Shown: one piece after another, positions 37,701 to 51,200 of the stretch
Layout of the letters: each line of letters opens with the position of its first letter
How positions within the stretch are numbered: the stretch's first letter is position 1
Assembly (NCBI GenBank): GCA_005406025.1
Contig: BGZK01001444.1
Span: forward strand, 1 to 64,000
Reading direction: 5' to 3'
DNA from: Eumeta japonica
Taxonomy: Eukaryota; Arthropoda; Insecta; Lepidoptera; Psychidae
Length of the DNA stretch: 64,000 bases
Position numbers and translations under genes: made by a program
The notes under the pieces: generated by a model
The model's input: the letters and a program-made list of their open reading frames with translations, nothing else
What the model was told of the DNA's origin: nothing
Database searches by the model: none

Positions 37701-38840
37701 TTAATGTACATTATGGATATCACCATGTACTTTTTCGCAAATAAGTAAATCTCCTCCTGGTTTTGAACAATTTTACAGTCATCGAATCAGTAGTATCTGA
37801 GGGACACAGTATTGAACGTATTTCTAAAAATGACGCAAGCGCTCCCGTGCACTTGATTGCAACGTCGGTCGTTAGCAAATTGTCATGTCATCCTACGTTG
37901 TCCACATATATTCGAAGGGAACGGAGTTGGTAGTGGAACCAAGAGCCGGGAGAAAAAAACGTAGGCGCTTGGGGGCACGTCACCTGTCATTCAGTGGCAA
38001 ATCTGTACTGTTTCAACACCCTTTTGTTTTAAATAAAGACATATTTGTTAGCGAAGCTTGTTGTTAAACTAAACAGTAAGGCTTTACTTTTTTTTTAGAT
38101 ATTAACGATTGTTGTAATTAATTTTGAACAACATTGAATTACTAGCACTTGTTTAATATCGCCAATAGATGTTACAAAAACGTAAGGAAAACCAGAATTT
38201 CATTCACTAAGTTGTGTGGACAGTTCGTTTATTTGATAACAAAATAATTGCAGACTGGAAGACATTTATAAATCGGAAACTAATCAATAAACCGCAAACA
38301 ACATCTATGTAATTTGCAGGTTAAGTGTCTAGATCTTAGAGATCTTGCTATAGGATTCGGCCATATAATAGCCAAACACATAAAGGTGGGCAGCTAAGCA
38401 GGCTTTTTATTTTAATTTTATTATTTTACTTAGCTACGACCGGTCTAAAAAAAAAGAGGAAATTATACTTGTTTGCGAAAAGAAGCATTCTTACTACATA
38501 AAAAAGGAAAAAAAAAACATGATCACTGCTTTTAACCATATTTCTTTAGGTTAATATTATTGCTCACAATTATTTTTTTATATATATACATCACAAATTT
38601 TACTCTTCTTCGAGTTTCCTACGTCTTATAACCATCGCTTTTCCTTGCAACGTGGTTTTGCTAACAAAAAATGTATAACGACATAATTTACAAGCAATAT
38701 GTTGTGTCCCAACATTTTATTTTTGGTCTAACATTGTATAACAAAAAAATATATTGTTTGACAATATAGAATCACCTCATGTGTGCATTATCATCTACAA
38801 TCCATTAGAAAATGTTGATTATAATTCAGTACAAAAAATT
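34800..38840. other. Intergenic stretch between convergent genes
   Basis: AT-rich apart from GC-richer patches at about 35230-35470, 37190-37370 and 37830-38000, none with a recognisable coding frame. Distal GBA2 3' UTR may reach into its right edge. Confidence 0.5.
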
Positions 38841-38845
38841 TCTTT

Positions 38846-38851
38846 TTTATT
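38846..38851 (-). terminator. GBA2: Candidate GBA2 polyadenylation signal
   Basis: AATAAA on the minus strand about 115 bases after the stop codon. It is the first good signal downstream, but AT-rich sequence makes chance matches common. Confidence 0.4.
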
Positions 38852-38965
38852 TTTTAATGAAAATATTCACCGAGCTTACTAGACAAGGACTTGAATCGGA
38901 TAATCTTATCTACATTTGATTCCCGACCATAAGTAATACAGCAATTTCATTCTCAGTATTAGTTA

Positions 38966-39207
38966 TCACAAAGAAGTAGTGACGTTGACCTCATGAGGTT
39001 TGCCGTTGGGTATCGCGCGAGGCGGCGACGGCGGCGGCCTGGCCGTGATGGCTTGGTACATCGCCCACACCGCCAGAGGGCGCATGTACGCAATAGACCG
39101 GTGGTTGCCGTTCTCGTACAGCGCCTCCGGAGTCTCATACGCAAGGCCCATCTGCGTCAGCGTCGAATACATCCCGCCGGCCGTTTTAAAGGCCTCTTCG
39201 TACATGC
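38966..39207 (-). CDS. GBA2: GBA2 coding exon 15 and stop
   Basis: Residues 873-952 and TGA at 38968-38966. Acceptor CCTCAG|GC. Contains [17 protein letters not shown], the last conserved helix; the remaining 27 residues are proline-rich and variable. Confidence 0.95.
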
Positions 39208-42200
39208 CTGAGGAACAGAGACATTTCTCGGTAACAATCATACTGTATACATACCGAAAGGAGCATTCGACACGGGATCATTTTATTTTATTGCAAGGTA
39301 AATAACATTCGCATCGTCTCCTTACGTAGTGTTTAAGTTTTAATTTTTTTTTTACAAGTATCAGATTTTACGTAAAATAGCGAACGATATACAAAAACTG
39401 ACCTTCATAAATCATGAGCGCGGCCAGGCCGTACGTGACACCTATCCACATCTCCATGCTCTGCAGCGCGGTCCTGTCAATTTCTCCGGGCTGGTTCTTC
39501 TCGCCCAACACAAAACCGTTGACGGCCCCCATTTTGCCCTCGCAGAATTTCAATACATTGTTTTCGTAGATGGTTTTCAGTGCCGTTCGCACGTTCTCCA
39601 CGGGTAACACCTGATCGATTATGCCGATGGCGCGCAAGAACCTGCGAGAATTTAATCAGAAATCAGAAGAAAAATAGTTTTCTATTTAAATTAAAACAAT
39701 TTTATACCTCTATTTTCATATAATAACATTAAACATAAAATCGTTTTCTAGGCTCTTTAAAGGCATTTCATTTGTTTTCTTAATCTCTATATATGCGAAA
39801 AAAAGTATTTTATATTAAGATTTAAATGCTAAATATATGTTGCAATCATTCTAATGCTAAAAATCTTATTGAAATGAATAAAAGTTATCACACAGTATAC
39901 AGACGAATGTGAAATTTACTTAAAATAAAGTCAATTGAATCATAATTTATTAGCAAATTTGAAAGTACTAATATAAAATCAGATTAGTTGACATCTTACT
40001 ATACAATCCGATCTGATAATATATTGTTAATAGCTTTTGTCCGCGACTCCACCGGCGTGGATAAAGAATTTAGGTAGATCTTTATAAAAGCTCGAAACTA
40101 AGCCTTGTTCCGGTCATATTCCAATTTCAACCCCCTCTCCTGCTTCGTCTCGCTCTCTCTTTTTCTCCTTTTTTCTTTTCATCGTTCTCTCAATCCCGAT
40201 TGCTCTTCGTTTCTCTCTCTCTCTCGAAAAGCGAACAAATAAATATATATGACGATACTACAGAAATCATGCTGTGTATATGGTGGAATCAGCTGGTATC
40301 AAGCAACTCGTAATACACTAAGTGTTAGGAGTTATTTAATCCAAGTGAAACAATCACTGAAACTCTATACCGAACACAATTGATGAGATTGAGCCGAGCT
40401 CTGAAGGAAAAACGCCCTCGAGCTCTGAAAAAAAAAAAACGCCCTCAATACACGACAAAATTATTGAAGTTATACTTCTTTAGGCGCGTTATGAAAAAAT
40501 AATGAGAGTGAAATTTTAAGATTGTGTGACGCAAAATTAACAGATTGAAGCTGCCCGCTTAGAATTCGAATTTCGAATAATGAGAGAATTTATGTACATT
40601 TAATATAAGAAAATAAAAATTTATTTATTTAATTTTAAAATTTAAATGAAATTTTGCATGCATGTATAAATCGCATGACAATGCAATATTATTATGACAT
40701 AGAGCTGATCTGATGATGGAGCTGGAAGGTGGCCATAGGAACTCCGTAATTAAACGACGCAACCCCATCGAGTTTGGGCTCGTTTGATTCGTCTTGCCGA
40801 GTACTTTGCTGCTATATGGTAACCAGAGTCTGATGATGGAGCTGGAAGGTGGCCATAGGAACTCCGTAATTAAACGACGCAACCCCATCGAGTTTGGGCT
40901 CGTTTGATTCGTCTTGCCGAGTACTTTGGTGCTATATGGTAACCAGAGTCTGATGATGGAGCTGGAAGGTGGCCATAGGAACTCCGTAATTAAACAACGC
41001 AACCCCATCGAGTTTGGGCTCGTTTGTATATCTTCCCGAACAAGTATAACTTCTCACGCGCGTACATATGTACACGCACCCAATTTTTTTCTTCTACATG
41101 ATAATGCTCGTCTGCATGTAGCGGTTCCGGTAAAAAACCATTTAAAAACACTTGATTAGAAAGTACTACCCCAACCGCCGTGTTCACCAGACATTGCGCC
41201 GTCCGACTATCATCTGTTCCGGTCAATGGCACATGCTCTGTCAGAGCAGCAGTTCACATCATAAAAGATAAGGAGTTCTTCAGACTTGGAATCCGAACAT
41301 GCCTGAAATATTATATAAAGTTGCTAGTGATGGACAATACTTCGATTAAAATTAAATTACCGTTCTTTCACAATAAATATTATTTTATTGACAAAAAAGA
41401 GCGGAAACTTATTTGTACTCTTAATATTATAACACGTATTACCAAACGAGTATCTAAGCGAAAATATTCTATTGGTTCATGATGTTTTAAATGGAGAATT
41501 TTCCATTGAAATCAGTCATGATATTACTTTTTCCAAAATGGAAGTTTCAAACGCTTGTGCTTTTGTAAGTGTTTGAAACTTTGAAACAAGGTTGTTTTTA
41601 TATGACCTCGATCAACATTGATTTAGTGGGGAATGAAAAAGGAGAGCTAGTCAAAATTCTGACGAAATAGTCAATAAATTTAATTCAAAAGCTTCCTACC
41701 TCTCGCGTCTTGATCGGTACACTCAAAAATTATTTCATTGACCTTAACAGTACAGAGATGGCCGTATATATTAACGCCTTCCGAGCTAAAGATTGTTAAT
41801 AAGAGTTCAAGAGTCATAAGAGTCGAACATAATTCGTTAAGCTCTTCACCCTTTACGCGCCCAATTTCACGTGCCATAAATAAATATGAAACTGATAGCA
41901 TATATGTGGATTACAGAGAACTGAATAGCAACACGAGTCCTGATACTTACCCTTCAACGCAAATAAATGATCAACTCACTACTTTTCAAGTACAGATATG
42001 ATTTCTAGTTTCCACCAGTTCCTAGTTCGCAAAGATTCGATACAGAAAACCGTTTTTCTTACACCATCAAATCGATTTGAATGGTTAAATGTGCAAATTG
42101 GCCTCAAAGATGCTCTTAAAGGTTTTCAAAGAGCCCTTAACATAGCGCTCAAACCTCTTATTGACAATAGAATTTCAGTCTACATGGATCATGTTCTTTC

Positions 42201-45200
42201 CGCATCGGAAACAATAGAAGAAGGTTCGGTTTGTTTCGACCATTTGCCAGATACTTTGCCTAAAACCGCTTTTATGCTAAATTTCAAAAAATGTTTACTT
42301 CCTAAATAAGAAAGCGGACTATTTGGGGTTTGTTATGTCTGCAGGAGAAATCTGATCAAACCCTCGAAAAAATAGACTCCGAAAAATGTCCCCACATCTA
42401 AAAGGGTCACACAAGTAAAACAATTCATAGCTTTAGCAACATATTTTTGATAAGTCATTTCAAAATTTTCTAAACTCATGAATTTTTTGTACCCTCTGAC
42501 AACCTTTGGTAAAGGTAATATTACATTACTCCCGAATATTATAGATTTCATAAGCAAACTGTCAATTATCTTGTGACAGAACTTATTTTGAAAATTTTCA
42601 AACCTATCTTACCCATAGAACTCCATAATGAAGCAAGTTGTGAAGGTTAGGGGGCAGTTCGCATATGAACAAATAAAACCTGCTTCATGTAGCTACCTAT
42701 TTTTTAGTAACAAAACAACTGATGCAGAATCATTATCACTCCTACGAATTGCAGACTTTAACAGTAGTAAAATCTATATAGCATTACCTACAAGCGCGGG
42801 TAAGTTCACTGTCTTCACAGATTACAATGTCTTAAAGTCATCTGATACAAAGACATCTATCTCACACCAAGGGTTAACCAATAGTGGTCTGTTTTACAGT
42901 CATATAATTTCAATATAGTTTATAAAGAAGGGAAAAGTATGGCCCATGCAGATTTTCTTTGATGTAATCCAACTGAACATGAACCAAAAAATTGTTAAAA
43001 ACAACCGAATAATATCAAAATTGTGATTTTTTTGAAATCAAGGAATGACTATCTGTTGAGCAGCTGCGTGATCCGGAAATTGAAAATATTGTTTCGGAGT
43101 CACGATCAAACGAGTCGCCAACTGATGTAACACACGCTTACGATATTAGGCAGGGCATTACATTACATCAAAACTACAAAATGGCTGCCAGTGTTACCTC
43201 AATCATTTATTTTGTGCTTAATAAATCATGTACGTAATGAAAAATCTTGGCTTTGAAAAGATTCTTGATAAGTTATATGACCTTAACTGATTTCAGAACA
43301 TGGACAAATTCAAAAAAAAAAATTACTGACTCATGCCTTTTATGTAATCCAATGGTCCATCTGGTGCTCAACAGGTCCGCTTGCATCCTATTCCAAAATT
43401 AACTATTCCATGGCACACAATAGATCTTTACATAACTGGTAAACTTAGCGGAAAAAGTAACGTAAACAATATTTTTATTGAAGATGCCTTTTGTCCTTCC
43501 AAAACATTCGGTAAATTTAAATTCTTCAGATACTGTTGAGGCACCTAAGAACGCAGTATACCTGTTACCTGCTCTGAGGCAAATAATCTTGCAGTTCACA
43601 CTACAATTTCTTTATTTCAGATTGCGAAAAATAACATTATGTGATACATCTCGCAAATATTTTATGTATTTCTATATCATAGTAATTATTAATGGTTTAA
43701 CCTATTCAACCCACCATACACCAGCCAGCTGATCGGCCATGATGACACGGCGATTGGCAAGAGACGTGTCAAAGCGATAGTGCGTGCCCGCCCACAGTTT
43801 TTCGTGAAAAGTCGCCTTAGCGCGCTCTAGCAGCTGGTCGAATTCGAGCTCGTCTTCGCTGCGTGACAACTGGCGCGCCAGGTACCGCATCGTTGCGACT
43901 GCCGCTACCCACAGTCCACCACAATACGCGCTACAAATTAAATTAAATAATTAAAAGAGGCAATTTTTAAGTATGGAAACTCGTTAGTCATGTTTGACTT
44001 ATGATGTTCACTTCACGAAACACGTAAAAATAATAATTCCAGCTCTAAAAATTGGTATATAATTAGTATATAATTCATGTCTCACTATTTTAGAAATAAC
44101 AAATGACAATGAATAGTTTCATATAAAATAAGAAAAATATACAGCCCTAATATCAAATTTTTGTTTAACATGTGAATATGGATGCTGATGATGAATTATA
44201 GAAAGGAACAAAGCACATGCACGCGCGTTAACATTCACATAAACACCGATTACTATGAATTCTTAAAATTATTATAAATTACTAATAATTTTAAACAAAT
44301 TATAAAAGTATAATATACATTGATTCATTAAATTGTTTATAATTTACAAAAGTTATATGTAACAACAGTATATGCTATGTAAATATCCATTTACATATTT
44401 GTATACTTACATTCTGTATATATTCATTAAGTGACGCCCTTGTATTTCCTTAACGGAAGTATATATCATTGAATTGCTATTTCGTAACTAATGATACCCA
44501 TTACTCAAATACCATAAACATAAATCTATTTACTATCAACATCTACATTATAGTATAAAGATATAAACAATAACACAAACATAATGATAAAAGAGTTATA
44601 AAAATAAAAGTATTCATTAATTCAAAATGATAAATTACTATAAATAGATGCAAATTTTTTTAAAAATGGACAAATGCAATTTTTATTTTCAGAAACCTCA
44701 TTTGCACATGCAATATATCACTAAAATTTCAACTCGATCAGATGATCAATACACAAATGCATAGTCAACACATGGACTTTCTTTTTTATGTACTAGATTC
44801 AATACCTAAACATGTTTCCAAATCATAATATCATTGTTTTCTTCGATATCATAGTTAACAAGCAAACACACTGTTAAAGAATAATAACAATTCGCTGACC
44901 TTGGCCCCGACATGACCCACGAGTCGAAGGTCTGATCCGGAGAACCGTTGTTCTCCACTAGGCCATCTTGGTCACGGTCCCAGAGACGCGTCCGGCGCAG
45001 CAGTGCGGCGCATGCGTCGTACATGTCGGCGAGGTACTGGCGCGCGTCCCACGCCGCCGAGCACCCGCCGTGCGCGGTCGCGGCCTTGTCACCGACGGAA
45101 CTGCCGTCTTCTTCGTTCCGATCTTCATTCCTGTACAACATTTCTAGAATGTTTCCGGCGGGTGGAGACGGCGGCACGTACGCCGGCGTGGACATGGGAG

Positions 45201-48200
45201 TTGGCGCAAGCGGCGGGGTAGCGGGCGCCGGCGGCTCGCGGTACTGGTGCGTAGCGCGCGCGTACAAGTCGTCGGCGGCAGCATCGCAGCACTGGTCGAT
45301 GAACTGAAGCGAACGGTACCTGTCCCCGAACGGCGCGCTGTGCCCCCTCAACAGACGATAGTCGCGCCCGACTTGCAGTATGAACTTGACGTTCAGATCC
45401 CTCCACTCGCTCACGTCGTGTATGTTGTAGGCGTTGATGTTGACAAAAGGCTCGTCTTCTGAAATTGCAAATCATCATAAAGAATATGATTCTCGTAACA
45501 CAAAGGAATTAATGTTGAACAGCTCTGAAATTAAATATTCGATAAAACATGACTAAATAATTTCTTTGGGTTGTACCGATGCAAAGATGCTTATTATTAT
45601 TTTCTCATTTAACTAACTTATGGTAGTTCACTTTTAGACATATTTACAGGAAGAGATGACAAAGTAGTCAAATTCACAAAATTTAAAATCCGCGCAACAC
45701 TTGAGCGGTATCAACAACTTTGTTCTTTCTAAATTTCATTATTTCATTTTTTGTACCATTACGAAAATTCGTATTTGAAATTTATAATTCTAGATCTAGC
45801 ATGACGTCGATGTAATGAGATCAATAGAACAGAATTGACTAAACTTCTGCATATATCATTATTACAGATATCTCACCTGGGTCTCCCAAATCATGCGGAA
45901 TAGAATCCTTGACTTTGGTTTTGACATACTTTCCATTGTATAATGATTTCCTATTATCTTTAATCTCTACTGATATGGTATCTCTAAACATGTATTGCAA
46001 CACCACCTGTGTTGATAAGAAATTCATGGACTCATTAAGACTTTTATTGACAAATGGTGAACTGTTTATCACAATACACTTTCATTGTAAGAAACGAATG
46101 AATAATCGCAGAAACTTTAAGCAACAGAAAATAAACAAATTGTCTATGTTGTTTCATATTGCAAACCAGATAAGCCAAATTATGAATAACAACTGTTTGA
46201 CAAAAAAATGTGACAAAAAATATTGCATCATGACAAAATTTTAACAATTTAATGGGGAGTTAATTATACCCCCGATAAGTAACCACACTAGTTTGCATCA
46301 AAAACTCACCTGTAAGTTAGGCCATAGTTGTGCTAAAGCAAACGAAGCATAAAAATGGACATCGTAAGTATTATACATTCTGTACTCATGACCCTCCAAA
46401 TATCCAAAAAGACCAAAGTGGTGTCTGAAATAAATGATTCAATCCATAACTTTCTTAATAATATATATCATAATGAAAAATATATACTAAGAAATAAAAG
46501 CATTATATTCTCAATAAGTATTGAGTATTCATTTTTAGACGAAATTGTTAATAAAATACTAATAAATAATAATAAATTACAAATAAGTAATTATTGTCAG
46601 GGATGGCTGTATTAATAATCCTCAACCTTTACACAAACCTTGGATCTGTTTCTGGGTATTCATCTCGTACGTCAAACCAAAGCGTACCCCCATCAGCGAC
46701 AAAATACAATTCATTCATTAAGGCACTTTTCAACCAGTCCGGTATATTACTGTCAATAAAAAAAGTTTCTATCATCGAAGTCAATTAAAATTAGTCACAA
46801 TTATGTGCTACAGTTTAACAAAGCCTTACTTTAGATAATTAATCAAAAGATGTGTTTACGCAGTGTAATCATTTAAATTAACATATCCGATACCAATGAT
46901 ATTATCAGTGCATGGAGCCTTCTCTGAGAGGGTTATAGCGTAATCTCCATACTTGCCTTAAGCATATGCTGGTAAAGCATTTATATGACCTGATATCTGG
47001 AGCACCATAACTATGAACCATATCCAACATGAAGTCATTCATTGGAGTATATTATCAGAGTTCCAATCTATTATGGCAAAAGATATAACAATACTTGTTG
47101 ATTGAACTACCAAGGAAATCTCAATGATAGTGTTGCATCCAATCACACCTGTTTTTATCACAGATCGAAGGACAAACGAGCATACAAGCCACAAAAATGC
47201 AGATAGATATTATCGCGAATTGAACACATAACGAATATAAATGTAATAACTATACTTTTGTCAAAGAATGAGGTATAGCTGCACTGAAGGCATTCCCTAG
47301 TTCAGTTATTATTAAAAAGGATTTGCTTTAAGTTTTTCTTCAATTTCTCACTATGATCTGCTACAATGTGAGCTATTAAAAGTACATTGAGTAATACCTT
47401 ACCTATTATTTAATATAGGATCTTGCCAATCCGTTAAATCTTTCTCCCAGCTTTTATAATTTTTTAATGCATAAGAGGCTATGCTTGTTCCTGATGTACC
47501 ATCACTACCAAAATATTTTGTATAATATCTGTAAATAATTTCATTTTATTTAAAATAATTGGATACTTGACAAATAAAACCGGGTATAAAATCTATAACT
47601 GATTGATTAATAGTTGATATTCCAAGAGCATAATTATGCTCAATGATAACCATAAAATAATTAATATATTTCTGTAATTTTCAACCACCTTCTAAACACT
47701 TTTCCATCTTTTTTAAATTTAACAATAGGCATATCCCAGACCAAAGAGAACTCGATGACATCCTTCCCTCCAGGATCCAAAGATAGTACACTAGACAGCC
47801 CCACAGCATCACCTAAAAATCAATAGCAGTAAATCAATTCACACATACAAGAAAATGACAATACGTTTTTAGTGTTGTTTGCTTGCCATAAACAAACTAG
47901 CCGAGTATTAGAGAAAAATTACTGATAAACAATAATTACTTAAATACCTCAGATGAGTCCTTTCTCATTATGTTCACATAATAACATAGTGCAAAATTAC
48001 ATTAATTAAGGAATACCCTTTTTCAACTAAATATGCTTATGGTCTTTTTATAGCAATTATTTTTCTATTAGACAATACCAAACCTGAATATCTCTATTTG
48101 TCAACATACAACATTAAAGTTGTTGCTGAAGCATAATTTTATGCATTTACATATTGCATTAAATTATTTATCTCGTGTGATAATATGATGTAAATATAAG

Positions 48201-51200
48201 TAGGCAAGTAGTTAAATTAAGCATGTCATAAAATCAATTGAGCAAAATAAATCTGAGCAAAATATTTAATTTGGTATTTATTTAAAAGTTACTTAATAAA
48301 AAAAACTAAAATGCATGAGGTATATATGCTATAAAACAGATGACCGATTGATCACTAGAGTAATAAGTAGTTTCAATCATCTTAAAACTTATGTCACTTT
48401 TAGGACTGAAAACCATTAAAATGATAGAAAAGTGAAAATTAGGTTTTTTTAAAAGTCAATTTAAAGGAGTAAGAAAGAAGCCCCCCTTCTTTTAATAAGT
48501 AGGTGATCTACCATTAGTTTTAAAGTGACATTTAATATATTGTACACGATCAATATTTCATAATTTAGATTATGAATTAAGGTGCTGTGTTTAATTAAAT
48601 TTATATTGTAGTAATTTAATTATTATGATTTTTATAATTATGAACTATGAATAATTAATTATTCATATTTTGTAAGAACAATTAACTGCTGCTCATGTAA
48701 ATTCTCTTCAAGGGAAATATTTAATAGGTTCCATATAAAGAAACATATTATGAACATTTAAATCTAATGCCTTTAAATGTGCAATTCTTGTATATATATG
48801 TATGTATATATATAATCAGAATAATGGAAACAGCTCCAACAATTTCCATGAAATTTATTATGCAGAGTGTTTAGAGAGCGATAAATTCCATCTAGCTATG
48901 TTTCATTTTTAGAAAACCTCGTTTTATTTGTGTTTTCAACCAATGAATTAAAATTAGAATACGAAGGTAAATTTAGCCACTATCGACAAGATTATGATAG
49001 GAAAGGTGGGAAATCGAATGGTCCCAAATCTAGAAGACCCTGGTTCGATTCCACATGAATAATTTTTCAAGTTTTTTAGTTTTTTTTTAAGTTTCTTTTT
49101 TTTTATGAGAAAATGTCAAGTTCCTTTGTTGTGAAAAAATGTTTCTTTTTTTGTGAGAAAAATGTTCTTTTTTTGTGAGAAAAACTATTATCCGGAGCAG
49201 TTAACTGCTTTACTGACACAGTAACACTAAATCTACTGGAAAATAGATGGCGTTGTTAAGCAACACTAAGCATAAATAATATATACTCAATCCCTACACA
49301 AAAGTTAATGTTCAATGGTTCATATATGATCAACATTTACCAGGAGTACTTATTTAATCATTTATATACATACATACATACTAGACATTATCAGCCCGTT
49401 CAAATGAAAATTTAGCAATTATTTTTTTTTTGTAACCCAAGTATGCCCACGGTTTAAATCTTCATTTGTATCAAAAAATTCATAATTAACCACTTTTGTA
49501 AGACGATTCAAGAAAAGGGAATTACTTAATAAAAAAATTAACATTGCATTTATGTTAATGTGAAATTCGTATATCAATTTATGCAAATGTATCAGTAAAC
49601 AAATTGTATCATATGAAACCTTACATCTATAATTTGCTTTGGTATGACTCTGCTTCTCCTTCTGAACGTCTTGTTTCTTCTCTTTGGAGTTTGTCAACAT
49701 GTTGGGCTGCATGTTCTCCGGCTCCAGCTTGCCGTGCGTCTTCAGGCACTCCCACACGAAATTAGAACTCTTCGCGACATTGAACACACAGTAGCAATCG
49801 TGTATCATCTCGTTCTCTTGTTTCGTTTTTGCTACAGTAAATGTGCAAGGTGTATCTCCAATCTTTTGCTCCAAAGTCAAGCCGCAAGTGGTCTCCTCTG
49901 AATACCTTTCTATCTCAATTTTCGCTAAATATTATGAAAAATAAAACACATTAAAAAAGATAACATATTCATAGGACCGTAGTTCGCAATATAAAAGGAT
50001 ATAAACTTTAATACAATCTGTCTTGGTATCTGACATGACCATTTTGTATTAATACACACAATACATGGGATATAGAACTTCCCTATAATTTGTCAACAAT
50101 GAAGTGATGATAGACAAGTATACCATTAATGATTTTTACTATCTAAAGAAAAATTATAAGTACCCTGTTTTATTTTTCAGACTATCCTGTATAATTTATA
50201 CATTTTTTTTATTTATTTATTTTATCCAAGCATTTTAATAATTCCCAACTTTCTATGACCATTTATATAAAAAGTGTTTGGTAGTTTCTTTGTGAACTTG
50301 TTTCACTGTAGCCTCTTGTTTAATCCAGCATGAAGGTAAAATGATTGATGTCAAGGTAAATAAATAAACTAAATTAACATCACTATTATACACTGAATTT
50401 TTACAAACAAATATTAATAGCATCAACAGGTAGATTTTACAAATTAATTAATTTATGAATACTAAACATTTTAAATAATAAAAATGTTAAATAATAAAAA
50501 TGAATTTATTGCTTAGATATACTACATACATTCCTACAACTACAGAAAAAAATGCACAATGTAAAGTACTTTTCATTAATATAGCAAATAGAAAAGAAAT
50601 TATTTTTTTTATTTATTATAAAAAAAAATGACAAATGTTATAGCTCATATTCAATAGGGTTCTATTCCTTATCAATCTGGTTATGTTAAAAAAAATGAAT
50701 TGATAAAGCCAACCGAGATGAATCATGATTAGGTATATCTGTATATCCTGTTTGATGACCTTAGCACTATTTTTTAACTAGATTTTTGTTATAATTATAT
50801 CTAATGAAAGGCTAAAGGAGATATAAAGTTTGAAGAAAAAAGATTCCTCTTTATAAAAGTATATTTTTACACAAATTAGCATATTTTCATATTGGTGAAA
50901 ATGTTTGAAGTTGAGTAGTATTCATGATTTTTTGCTAATGTGCGATGCAAACAACTGTTATCTTTTCACAGATTCTAAGTAGATTAGAATAAAAAAAATT
51001 ATTTAGTAACATACAATAATATTAACATGATTATCTATACCCAAATTATAATGAAATATTAACCAAATAGTGTCTGCATTTGGGAAATATTTATAAAAAT
51101 CAATTATGAGAGGTCTTTATACGTATAATAGAATCCAAAATAATTATTCTCCGAATTTCCATCTGTGTCATCCATATGTTTGTTTATTCACACATTGCAT

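Noticed and set aside
40625..41008. 127-codon minus-strand open frame with repeated peptide
   Set aside because: It is produced by the 120-bp tandem repeat, whose length is a multiple of three; no homology or splice context.
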